From contig NC_134282.1 in the NCBI RefSeq assembly GCF_949628215.1, positions 21,122,723-21,186,722 of the forward strand: DNA of 64,000 bases, in the 5' to 3' direction. Under the pieces are notes generated by a model. That model was given only the letters and a program-made list of their open reading frames with translations. It had not been told where the DNA came from and did no database searches. The DNA comes from Phalacrocorax aristotelis (Eukaryota; Chordata; Aves; Suliformes; Phalacrocoracidae). The position numbers were made by a program, and so were the translations under genes. Each line of letters begins with the position of its first letter. Position 1 is the first letter of the stretch. Below are positions 24,955 to 36,640 of the stretch, in pieces.

Positions 24955-26899
24955 CACGTCTAGACACATAGCATGAATTAATACTCTTTTGAGTCACATA
25001 ACTAAAGAATTTTGATGTAGCTATATTCACAGCATTTCCCAACTTTCATAAACATTTGAATGTCCACGCATCAGTGGAATACTAATCAATTCTTAAACTG
25101 AAGTGTTAAAGGAGCTCCTGAAAGCAGCGTAACTGCTGCATTATTTGCACGTACAATTCATGGTGTGTGGTGGTTGCTCACATAGATGACCCACTTAGGG
25201 AATAGTGCTCCGGCAGATGAAAGGCCTCAGCACAGCAGGGTCTGTGTTCCCTTTGCTGTTGCACTGCAGGCAAGGATCCTGAAGAACGATGACTGTTTAA
25301 CACACTGCTACACATTTTCAAATTAATAAGGGGCATGGAAAGTTTGTGTTCATTTTCTTAACTGTCGCTTGCTCGTTTGACCCCAGCATACCCTGCCTCC
25401 ACCCATCATGGCAGGGGACACACACAAACCATTTACTCAGACTGTTTTCCAACTACCCGGTCCGTTTCCCTACCACAAAACTTCTGTTCCAGCTGATCCA
25501 TACACGTGCCCATCTCTCTGACTCTTCCTCCACATGGTCTTGACCGCACCAACCCATTCAGTCCAGCTCAGACAAAACTCAGGAGAGGTTTGCTACCTCC
25601 ACATGATTTTGCTGGCTCCCTCTGCGCCACGGGCTCAGCTCCATGCTCTGTGTATCGCACAGGCTAGAGGACACAGGCTACTCTCAGATCAAGTTCTTGA
25701 ACTGTGAACTGAAAATGCAACCTGGAAGCTGTTGCTTTGAAAGCTGGAACTTCTGTAGTACTTACCTACATTTCAGAGTTTACTTGCTCCTGGGGTAAAG
25801 CTCCCACCACCTTCTCCATCCATGACTCTTGTCGCTCTCCTTTGATTTCTCCTATGTTATCTCATTTTCACCATCAATGTTCTTCACAAACCAGGTTGTG
25901 AAGCACCTCCTTCAAACCCCTCTAAAACCCACCTGCTTGGCTATAGGGAGATAGGAAAGAGATTTTAAGGAAAGTCTAAATAAAAGACAATGAAAAATAC
26001 CCGCACGCACACGTTACTCGGCACCACACATCCATATTACTTGGCCATGCCCCCTATAGCTTTTCTCTGACATTTCTGTATATAAACTTACTTACCATGT
26101 CACATCAAACCACATTGCTGTGTTTTTGCTGGGGCAGGGCTGTGTCTTCAGCGAGATACCTCGCATTTTTCTGAGCCCTCAAACAGCAATCACACCCCAT
26201 ACATTTGTGAAGCACGCCCAGCTGGGACAGCTCTGCAAAGCTCTGAGTGGTTTCCCAATATCTCCCTCCGAGAAAAAGCTGCCAGAAACAGTTCCTTCCT
26301 TCTCCCAAAAGATAAACTCTCTTTGCCGCATCTCCCTGGGGGTGCAGCTCAGCCCCTTGCCCCCCGCCGCCAGCGGCGCTGGGGCTAGTGCAAGGCACAT
26401 TCCAGGAATGCTTCCAGCCAGCGTGCCCTGTGCTTCTAACTCTCCTCCTTTTCCTAAACATTCAGCCACGGTTTAGACAGACAAATTTTTTTTTTTTTAA
26501 ATATTTGCTCATTGTCAAGCAGAGATGGGTGCATCAATTCTGGAAGGTTCCCTGCCCAAGTTGTTGTCGCCTGGTATATCTTACTTGGATTAGAGCTCAG
26601 ACCTACAAAACATTAATCTGAAATAATTTGTTTGTAAATAACAGATTAAAATTAAAAACTGCATGCAGATGTAATTGCTGTGTGTATAAAAATCTTAGCA
26701 TTAGGGTTAGCTAGCAGCATAACCAAAAAATAATAATTAAAAAAACACCCAAAAAACAGTTATCTGAGATTAAGGAGTCTTGACGATTAAGCTTTATAAT
26801 TTGCTGCTGAATGAACCAACACATTTAAAATATGTCATTTTTTCCTAAAGCAAGAACTAACAAGATAAAACAAAATATATTCCCAATAAAGTTTCAGTC

Positions 26900-26975
26900 T
26901 GTTATAAAGTCTTTTTTAAATATTCCATAAATATTTATTAAATATAAATATTTAAATATTAAATAAAAAAGAATA
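26900..26975. repeat. A/T-only low-complexity tract with self-complementary ATTTAAATATT units
   Basis: This is a run of almost pure A/T in which TAAATATTTA-like words recur and are their own complements (for example AAATATTTAAATATT). It can form cruciform-like structures or be a weak nuclear-matrix type sequence. No gene is present. Confidence 0.7.
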
Positions 26976-29334
26976 TAAAACATTCTTTTCTTAAAGAAGC
27001 TGACTTCTGAAGACTATATGAAACTGGGTGGTGAGCTGTGCCAGACTGCAAGTTCGAGGCAGCAAGGGCAGAAGAACCTTGTTCTGGTCTCCTGTGTGAT
27101 CTGGGAGCAAATAAAACAAAATCAATCTCCTATGAGAATGACAAAAAGCAGCTGCAGAATCATTCAGAACAGGGCACAGAGTGGAAACCCCTGAGGATGC
27201 CACACCACTTTTTCTGAATCACAATTTCTAGAAATTCTGCAGGGGTCGGACTTCTATTGTTTCTGACTGTTGAACCTGAAAAGCACACTACTGAATTGGG
27301 AGCTCAGTTGCTAGAGATGCAGCAGATTTAACAGTCAATGCAGAGGCCGATTACCTTTGGTGCTGGGGGGGCTCTGCCCTGCCTCTGCTGCAGCCTGTGC
27401 CAGCTCCCATGGCTCTCTCTGGAGGCAGGGCCGGGCTGATGGACTTTGCTGAATCCTAAAATCTCCCGGTAGGAAGCTGACAGTGCCTGTGCTCCCTCAC
27501 AGACTCCCACTATGTCGATTTGAAGGAAAGAAAGTATCTGTTCTATTACAGCCGGTCAACAAGCACAGGCTCAGCCTGTGAACTGCTCATTTCCGTTAGA
27601 CACAGCAAATCCTCACAGGGGTCGTTTCCCACTGGATTTGTTTGGTTTTCTATAAGGTGAATCATATTCTGCTCTTTGGGCTTAATACTTAAATCCTTTT
27701 CCAGATAAGGTTCCCACTAACTCGGCTCTGGAAGTTGCCAGCCTAACCTTGTATCCCATCGATGTCAACAGCAATGAGGGTTGGTCACCTCTTCATAGTG
27801 CCCCGAAACACCATATTTGTGTTACTACAAATCTGTCCCCTTTGCAGAGGTCACTGCAGCACCTCCAGGTCTCACAGTTTAATGTTTGCTGGCCTCTGGT
27901 ACAACCCTGCCATCACCTCCATCTCAAACACAACTCATCCAGACCCTCTCCGGGTACTCAGCAAATCACAACAGGCTTCCATACTTTGTACAAAGAAAAG
28001 CTGTAAAAGGTCCTATCTCAGCGTTGGAAAGCTCAGCGGGGCAAAGCCTGGGTCATCACCAAAACACTGAGTTGTCCTTTTAGGTTTTTTGGTGCTTGGG
28101 GTTTTTTTTAACCCTTCCCCCTCATGACTGGTTTCAGGGTCTGATCAGTCTCAAAAAGGAATAAAAAATACAGACATGGATTCAGGTATCCACTCAGACA
28201 CTTCAAATAAATTGCCCAGCTCCTCTCTGTAATTTAGCTCAGGAAAGTGGCCAATTTGCTAAATTAAAGATTTTAGAATTCTTATGAGTTTAATTTCATT
28301 TCTCTTATCTTCCTCAACCCTTCATTTCAGAACTAGTCAAGTTTCAGCTAAGTGGGTTCATTATCACATGGAAAAACCCATGTGCTAGACTAGTGCTATA
28401 GACTGTGCCCTTAAAAATAATAACTTCAGCAGGAGTGAGCTGCCACATGCCCAATGCGGGCCAGCTCGGGCTTCCCTGTCACCCCACGTTGCCGTGGCTA
28501 CCAACGATGCTCAGAAACCAATGCTGCCACAGACATGAGATTGCCATGACACCGAGGCAAGCAGGAGGCTACGCTGGGCAGGTAACACACTCCAAATACT
28601 GGATGTCATCATTTTAATTAAAAAAGGAATATAATGTAGCTGCTTACAGGTAGGTCATGAAGAACCTTAGTAGCATTTCTGCTGATTTAAATTTAGGAGG
28701 GGTTTTAATCTGGCTTTAAAACCAAATAGCAAAAATGCAAGATCTTTTTAACAAAACAAATTACAAATATATTGGATTTCTATCGTTATACCCATAAAGT
28801 GGAAACAATTAATAAGCACTAAACATAAATAAAACTCAAAGGAGTATCCCTTACATCTATATTAACTACATATTACTGCCTTTCTAAAGATGAAGGGTAG
28901 AGGCTTCCCAGGAGTCAATTACAGTGCGAGAGAAACTAAGCAAGAAGCAAACTCCTCTGTACCAGGATTTTTTAATACTGGAATCGTGTCTGTGACTGGG
29001 GGTGTACAGGACTCAGCCTGTGCGATCCACAAGCACCCTTAAGCAAGACCCATGTTATCAACTCCCCCCATTTGACTAGGTACCTTGAGGTACTGAGATA
29101 CTCATCTCATGCTATTCAGTTGTTGCCAAGACATCATTCACAATTCTGACTCCCCATTAGCATCAGCTAATAATCTTCTGCTGGCTGATTTTCAAAGAGC
29201 TCCAGAAGGATTCAAGGCTGCTACAAGAAAAGAACAAGGCAAGAGAGAAAAGCTGCTTGTTCTTGCAGTCAAAAGTAGTACAGCCCGTGGCTTTTGCATG
29301 ACTCGGATAACCAGGAAACCAGAAAATAAACCCC

Positions 29335-29354
29335 AAATAAATAAATAAATAAAA
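29335..29354. repeat. (AAAT)n microsatellite
   Basis: There are about five AAAT units in succession, bounded by C-rich sequence on both sides. Confidence 0.85.
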
Positions 29355-30349
29355 CCCTATCTTAAGTGTAATCATTTGGGGATCTGGGTTGTGATTTTTT
29401 TGAGCCGTAACTGGCTTGGAGTTAGCAAGAGCAATAAAGCTTTAAAAAAAGCAGACATAACCACAAGTTCCCCTGTTTCCACTCTCCTCCCTCAAGCACT
29501 AAGCAAGCTTTCTCTCCACAGGTGGATCCCTGCTGCTTCCCTGGAAGCCCACAGCACAGCCCCTACATTTCTCAGCCACTTTACTGTGTTGTTCAAAACA
29601 TAGATGACTTGAGCAGAGGTTCAGACAAGGGTGCAGAAATTGTTCATCCTGGGCAAAGCTTCAGGCAGCCGCATCCCAGTGCCGGGCTGGGGGAAGCCCT
29701 GCTGCAGAGGCCAGCCAGGGATGCTGCCGTATGTAGATGGTGGGGTTGGCATGGACAAGGCCAGACACACGGAAAATGCCAGCCAGACTGGTTTCACCCC
29801 ATTATTTTGCTCTGGCCGAAACAGAGATGCTGTTATCTTTGACCCTGCTCTCCTTCGAGGATGCAATCAAAGCACTTCTGAAATGCTGCTGCTTCTGCAA
29901 CAGTAAATCCACAGTGGAGAAATCAGTCACATAGATCTTAGAGCCTGAGCAAAAGCTAAACACCTTTAGTAATCACCATGTTTATAGGGCTGTATATTCT
30001 AGGCTTTGCATTGGTTTAACACTGGATACCTGTGTTGACCGCTCAGCCACGAAGGTAACAGTGGCAGAGAGAGACTAACACCAAGGCTAGCAGGAAGCCA
30101 ATGACACAATAAAGGACCAGCTGCCCAGCCTCTACCGTAGCAACATGACTACCCTTTTCCTCAGGTAGAGATTTTTTTCAGATCTTATCTCAGCTTAACT
30201 TGATAGTAGCCTTCAAAACAGTTTAGAAAAAAACCTTTGCCTCTATGAAAACAATATTGCAGACAAAGGAAAAAGGTACGAGAACCCGAACATTTCGTTC
30301 TGAGGTTGGTGTGAAGATACCTGGGCTTGTGGAGATTTCTGACTTGCAC

Positions 30350-30392
30350 CCTTCAGTCTGTCTCTGGGCAAGTCACTTGCTCCAGGACTGAG
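30350..30392 (+). repeat. Possible MIR fragment
   Basis: CTCTGGGCAAGTCACTTGCTCC matches the well-known 'ttgggcaagtcacttaacctc' core of MIR. The flanks are too diverged to extend it, so this is a short and tentative call. Confidence 0.4.
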
Positions 30393-33300
30393 AGGCAGAG
30401 CATGGCTGGGTCACTGCCTGGGAGGTAGATGGCCTTCAGGGAGGTCAGGATTTCCCCCCCCCCAGCAGGAAAACTACAAAGGATGGATTAAAAAGAGAGA
30501 AAGATTGTTTTTTTACTTTGTTTTACTATTGTGAAGACACTCAAAATATTTTCAAAATAAATAAGTAGGACTGGGGAGATAATTCTTCACAATACTTAGA
30601 GGTATTGCTTTTTTTTGGATCCAAAAGGCAAGGGAATCTCATCAGAACCACAGTCTGCTTTTGTACAAGCTTCTCAAATTCACGGGAAAACAAATGTCAC
30701 TGCTGTTCACCAAGTCACCTGTTGCACACAAGCGTGACTGTAACTGAGTCATTGACAAATTACAAACATTTGCCACAATTTATTAGTCCTGTAACGTTGG
30801 TTTTTTCCCCTCTAGTGGCTGAAAAGAAAAAAACTGAGTCAGCTCCAGCACAAAAATCTGCTCTTCAAATCCTAGTGAATGGCATGAGAGGTTTTCTTAT
30901 TTACCCTGAGAAAGCAGGTCTACAGCTCTGCAAAGGCAGGCACCGAGGACCATGACCCCTTTGCCAGTCTGGCCCCGGGCACTGGCTGGGTGCAGCTTCG
31001 CACTGGTGACACAGGGTGCAAATTTGGCTGGAGAGAGAATGGAGCTGCCTGTATCCACCTGTGCAGCTGGGCAGAGGTTGCTTTACTTCTCTCTGCTCAC
31101 CTAAACTGCCAAGGATTAGGTTTTACTGATTGAGCTGCAGTGGCATGAAGCATCCTTCCTCTACAGGAGAGTCACTCACTTGGCTGCTCCCCTAAACAGA
31201 CAATAAGTGGGACCTACAAGGTCTGGATGAGAAGATCCGCGTTGGTCGTGCCTGACTCTCCCCTTTCTTACAACAGGCTCACGGCGCTGGGACAGCCCCA
31301 TCACCTGCTTCCACCAGCGGTGGAGAGAGAATCATGCGTTTTGCAGGTACAAATTTCCTTTCTCCCTTGAGACAGTCTGCTCACTTTCAGGGCAATTCTT
31401 GAAGCTGGTTTTTCTAGAAGTGATTAAGTTGTTGCCTGCGTAGTAGCAGCCTTTCTTGCTCAGCCATCTTCCTGAGAGACTCAGAATCATCCAGAACTTG
31501 TCAAGATTTTTTTTTCTTTTTTGGATGTTGATGTACACTTAATGTTTAGATACATTCCTGCACTCCCAAGATCTCACTTTGCGGGATTGCAGGAAGATGG
31601 CTGGTTAGAAGGGGCTAGGCACTTGGACGTGTTTTTTATGGCAGTGGAGCATCAGATCACCAGCCTTGCCCACCCTTTCCCTTCCCCATCACAGTTATGA
31701 TTCATCTTCTCACATAGATTCTCCTGCACTCTCAGGCATCGCTTGTTAAAAATAACTGCTACATCCCAGTTTATACAAGCCCCCTAGCCAGTTCCCTGAG
31801 CACTCGGTGTGGCTAACACAAGTCTCTTCCTTTGCCCCCCCCCGACAAACAAGCCCTTCTCAAAGCCTGGGCCACCCAGGCTCCTTCCTAACAGCAGAAG
31901 TCTCACCTGCAGAAGGGCTGGCTATGCTCCACACCCAGGTCTTTCCGGAGGTGCTCCAGGGACGATGAGGGCTCTGGTTTCATGGGTAGTTTGCAACTAT
32001 TGGAGTATTTAGTTTACAGACATTTTAAGCTAAAGTTGAATACAAAATAGCTTATTCTTATTTACATATCCATAACCCCCCTCAGCCTTGAGGATCCTAA
32101 ACAGTGTGTGTGTGCATTGACATATTAAAAAATAATTATGTCATTTGCAAAAATCCTAGCCCAAAGTGACATTAGCAAAGAAATGGAGATCTTACGCAGA
32201 AGAAAAGGAAATATTGTTTGAATAGGTCAACAGTGAAAGTAGGAATCTCTGCACTCGGCAGCAGGGCTCTACAGAGGCGGGTGGGACACCGCAGGGCAGC
32301 GGGGCTCCTGCCTGCAAGGGTCTGGGGGGATGGCAGGACCTGCAGCAAGGCTGCAGCTGCGGTGTGGGCTGGGGCCAGGGCACAGACCCTGCTCTGCCGC
32401 ACATCTGCCACACTCCCCGGGACGGCCCTGCGGCTGGGCAGCACTGCGAGGTGAAAGCAGGACAGACACAGTCCTTTGAAGTAAACCAAACCAGAACAAA
32501 CAAAGCGGGAAATAAACACTGAGCATTATGCTATGTATGGGAGTGAGGCAAAGCCAGTCACTGCTTTCCAGGCGCCACGGTGAGCGGCTCCCCGGGGCTG
32601 CCAGCCCCCAGCACGGGGACACTGGTACATCCCGCTGCCCGCTGAACGCACACCTTCGCTCACACAGCCAAGGCTAAAATCACAATAAAGCTGTGAAGAA
32701 AGCAGCGTGAAAATTACCCCCCTCAAGTAACATTTTATATCACTTAAATTATATTTAAATAGTATAAATACTTATTGCCAACCTTTATACCTATTGTTAG
32801 CCATATTATCTTACACGGGAGTTTGAGGGTATGAACATACTCAGATTGTACCCTAGGATATTCACTGAAGATCATCGCACGGACCAGTAAAGAAAAATCA
32901 GTAGATTTTTCCTTTGAAACTACCAACGCTTCAGTTTATTAGCCTGGGGGGAGCGGGAATCAAGTTAATTATCCCAACCCCAGATGGGCTGAGTTACTGA
33001 TTCCCTCCAGTGCTACAGGATTGTCCACTCCCAGAGGAGCTGCACTGACAAGGGGCTCCGTGATATTTACTTGCTGATCTCTCCAGTATCACACGCTGGT
33101 TGGGGATCCCGACGAGTAAGACTACAGCCCACAGGTCCTGTGACTGCAGCCACCACCAGAAGCGATGCCCAGTCATGTCACCAAACTCCTAGAGACTGTT
33201 TGAGGTATCAGCTCTGGAATCAAACGGGCCAGCAGATGAAGAAAAGGGTGATGAAGAGAATTAAAGTTCTGCTATACTTACAGAAAAACATTGACAAGAG

Positions 33301-35173
33301 TTCTGTCTACTCAGTTAATACAGAAAGCCTTTTGCTGCAGTCCACACATCCTTCCTAATTTCAAAAGATTTATAAATTATGGGTAAGATACCAGATGTGC
33401 AGATGCTACAAGTGTTTGAGATGTATCAATCTTTAAAGCTATCGGTCTCGAAAAACTATGAGAAAGGTCTTGGCAACAAAATCAAAAAATCATAGTGAAA
33501 AAAATAGGGCAGACAAGATGCTAACGGGTTTCTTAAGTGGAGCTGGGATGAAAACTAAAGCTGGACTATTTAACAGTGAAAGCTGGGTATAATTTTCTAA
33601 AGCCTCTGCTAAAGGTTACCACACCAGTGTCCTTTGCTGTACAAAGTCACTGTTTATGAGTAAGGAGTCTTTATGGAGCTTAATCCAAAGGCTCCTGACG
33701 TCAGGAGGAAAAGCTCCTTTTGCCTTGCCGGGCTTTGGCACAAGTCCTGACTCAGCAGCTGGCTGCAGGCAGTGACACAGACCGTGGCGCTTCGGATGGG
33801 AAAGTATGCCACAGCTCCGCTCTCCCCACCCGAAAGCTGGCGTGACCCACGCAGCCGCTCCCAGCAGCAATGGAGGGCAAACGCATGGACAAACTCCTTG
33901 AAGACAGGCGATCAGGAGCCCACCCACCACCAGCATTCCCTGTGATATTGCCAATGTGGCTGGCTCCAGCCAGACCCAGAAGGCAAAGGGAATACCATAG
34001 GAAACCTGGAGGTACAGTCAGATGCAAAGAGAAAAATATGAGCATGGAAGAGAACCAACGAAACACTTTTAAAAATAAGTCTTAATCACACAAAAATTGA
34101 AAGAAGCCTGGGAGTGCACTGTAGTCTCAGCCTGAGGTGGGAAAGGAGATGTCAAACGGTGTCAGCCTGTGGTCTCGAGTAGACTTTCTAAGGCTTTGCT
34201 GCACAGGAATCTGCAAATCACAGTGGGCTAGAAATTTCTAGCACAGTAAAGCTGTTCTAAGTACTACTGGAGCTTTCCTGAAAGCGTAAATAAATAAAGA
34301 CAGAGATATGGAAATAATTATAATCTGAATGCTTGAGATTGTTGGAGTGCAGTTTTCAATAATCCCAGATTGGCCTGGGCCCTAAAAACCCATCCAAACA
34401 GATAAAGCTACAAGAGAGGGGAAAAAATTCTCTCCTGGCATGAGCCAGGAGGCTCCTGGGCTCTCAAATGCCAGCGGGGCCTCTGGCCCACAGCTGGTAC
34501 CAGCAGCAAAACCCACCAGGCACGCAGGTGGGGCTGCTGCACTGATGCTGGCATGCACAGGGCTGCAGAGGAGCGCTCCATGCTGCAAGCCTGCGTGACA
34601 CAGCCCGGGACCGCCGGCACCCCCTGCCTCGCAGTCGGGCCAAGCCCACGTTGTGGGACGTTGCTCCCTGCATGGGGGTGAGCCAAACTCAGGTGGCTGC
34701 GCCAGTATAACAGGAGAAGTTCTGGTGTCTGGCAAATGCCCCCTGCCTCAGGGCATCCCAAAGCCCATCTCCTTCTCCTGCCCACTGGTCACCCCTGCAG
34801 CAGGACCAAGAAGTTATCTACCTACACTTCCTGCAGCTGCATCGCATAGGGAATTCTTACTTCAAAAAAATAAAAATTAAAAATAAAGAGCTAATAACAA
34901 AAGTTTTTTTAAAAACACCCTGAAACTTCTTCCCATATGCAAGGAAAATAACCCTGTGTTGCAGATTTCTTACCCAAACCAGTTGCCTCCAGGGTGCCCA
35001 TCGCTGTTGCTGCTGTCACTAATGACACCAGTTCCAGAAGCCACCCAAGAGACAAGCAATTTTGTGCGGCATTTCTAGAAAGTCACAGCTATTGTCAGGT
35101 GGCAAGTAACTCTTAAGAACAGAGAGAACCAGGCATGTGCCTCAGGGCTAAGGGCTTGCTGGTGACCAGTACC

Positions 35174-35202
35174 GGGGCGGGGTTCTTTGTTTCGTTATAA
35201 AA
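35174..35202 (+). promoter_or_regulatory. GC box followed by TATAAAA, possible plus-strand core promoter
   Basis: GGGGCGGGG at 35174-35182 is followed 14 bases on by TATAAAA at 35196-35202. The spacing and order are those of a small Sp1-plus-TATA promoter, and the next 250 bases are GC-rich. No recognisable coding exon follows on that strand, so any product would be a non-coding or unknown RNA. Chance occurrence is possible. Confidence 0.25.
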
Positions 35203-35773
35203 ACCCGTGGGCAGCACCAAATGACCACGGCTACTCTGCTCTGGGCCCTCAGTCCCCCAAGAGCCGGCCAGCGCCACTATCCCTGCGACTCCCCGAAGCT
35301 CGGGGGAGCACGTTGTCCGTGAGCCCCGGTGAAGCTTGTCCTGGGCTCAGCATCTTCCCCCAGGGGTGCCCCCACGCTTGCTGCGAGCAGCCCTGCCCCG
35401 AGCCGGCTGAGCCACCACACAAGGGGCACACTGGGGGTGCCACAGCGCATGCCCAGCCTGCGGGATTAGGTGGATTTCTCTATTATTCTCTATTACTCAA
35501 AGTATCTCAGCTTCTTCTTCCCTAAGGATAAGAGAGTTGAATGTAAAATACATTTCTTCTTGCACTTTGGCCAGCCCTTGCCTTCAAAGGGCTCTGTCAG
35601 GGTGGGTAATTTCCAAGCTGCTTAAGACTGGATAACTCTACCTTCTGTGAGCTTTCTGCTTTCTTTAAAAAAGAAAAAATCTGTAGCTGATCTAATTATA
35701 AATATTGAAAGGTTTATTTAGGCATATTTTCCATTGTGGAAAACACAGGGAAGCTCTGAAAGGTTGGGGGGAA

Positions 35774-35788
35774 GGGGGGGGGGGGGGG
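35774..35788. repeat. G15 homopolymer
   Basis: Fifteen guanines are set in a purine-rich stretch starting at 35761. The run is likely length-variable and prone to quadruplex formation. It lies about 300 bases from the CpG island. Confidence 0.9.
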
Positions 35789-36024
35789 CGGCAGGGAGAG
35801 TGTCTACCGCCGTGCACTGGCTGCTTCTTACAATGTTATTACATTGTAATATAATGTTATTTAACATTTTTTGCCTACCTGACAGTTTGCAATTTGCCCG
35901 CACCGTTCTCGTGCAAGAGCCTGTCACGTTACAGTAACTTAAATAAACTGCACTCCGTGGCAGGCGGCCCGGAGCTTCGGAGCACAGCAACTTTCCCCAT
36001 ACACCATTTTTGGCAAAAGGAATG

Positions 36025-36053
36025 AAAAAAAAAAAAAAAAAATAAAAAAAAAA
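36025..36053. repeat. A18-T-A10 tract at the edge of the CpG island
   Basis: This is an almost pure adenine run that ends 12 bases before the sharp rise in G+C content. Poly(dA:dT) tracts exclude nucleosomes and often border promoters, which fits the neighbouring island. An origin as a retroposed tail is the alternative. Confidence 0.85.
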
Positions 36054-36064
36054 GACATCTTTAC

Positions 36065-36640
36065 GGAGCGCTGGCAAGAGCAGCTCCCGCGCGGGCTGCC
36101 CGGGAGCCCGCCCCGCGCCCCGCGCCTCGGGGCGGCCTGTCCCAGCCCACGCCGCGGGACGAGCACGGCCGAAGCACGGAAGGGCTTTTCCATGAGAGTC
36201 CGGCGGAGCGAACCACTGATGTCAGCACCGCGCGTCACGCGCGTGCCCTGCGTAGACGGCGGCAAACCACGCGCGGGCCGCCGGACGCGGGCTTTGGGTA
36301 CGCGCGGAGCCTCCGCGTCCCCGTTCGGCTTTTGGGCGGGGCGGGGCGGGGCGCGGGGGGAGGGGTCCCCGCCCCCGGGCCCCGGATCGCCGCGCCGCAG
36401 CCGGCGGGGCCAGGGCGCGGGTGCCCCCTGCGGGCGGCGGCCCTGCCCGCGGGAGCACCGTGCGCGTCGTCCCCGGGCGCCCAGGGGGCAAAGCAGCGGC
36501 TCTGGAGGTGATTAACCGAGTCTTCACTGTTGTACGGAAGGGCGAGGGGCAAGGGCAATGGTTGATCAAAGCCGCCAAGGCTGCTGCTGTCAGCGGAGGA
36601 GAGAGGCCCCCCCCCTCAGGCGGGGCAGGGGGTACCAGGG
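36065..36640. promoter_or_regulatory. CpG island, probable promoter of an unassigned transcript
   Basis: About 575 bases show strong G+C enrichment and abundant undepleted CpG (for example CGCGCGTCACGCGCG-type clusters near 36228-36244), against A/T-rich surroundings. Sp1-type GGGGCGGGG boxes are concentrated at 36334-36360, and a matching C-rich run follows. Islands of this density nearly always mark a vertebrate transcription start. There is no recognisable first coding exon on either strand, and the open frames across it are composition artefacts. Candidates are a 5' non-coding exon of KCNE4 (minus strand, 21 kb from the coding exon; a donor-like CAG|GTAGGC lies at 35873-35878) or a long non-coding RNA. 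Confidence 0.8.
36334..36365 (+). other. G-quadruplex-capable motif in the CpG island
   Basis: Five or more runs of three to six guanines are separated by one to three bases (GGGCGGGGCGGGGCGGGG and onward), which satisfies the usual quadruplex pattern. It also holds three overlapping Sp1 boxes. Confidence 0.7.

Larger units (their letters stand above)
15243..35700. other. Long non-coding interval upstream of the KCNE4 coding exon
   Basis: This is about 20 kb without a recognisable coding exon. Open frames up to 156 residues occur (for example 21944-22414 plus and 22848-23318 minus). They have no domain, no splice context and overlapping frames on the other strand, so I treat them as chance. 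Relic repeats are listed separately: foldback copies at 19739 and 22535, MIR-like pieces at 20043 and 30350. Short A/T-only and GC-rich islets alternate. GC-rich patches lie at roughly 26340-26400, 32270-32450, 34440-34690 and 35160-35450. If KCNE4 has a 5' exon at the CpG island, this interval is its intron. Confidence 0.5.

Noticed and set aside
36192-36578. Open frames of 107-118 residues on both strands across the CpG island
   Set aside because: Stop codons are rare in such GC-rich sequence, so long arginine/proline/glycine/alanine frames arise by composition. No homology is recognisable.
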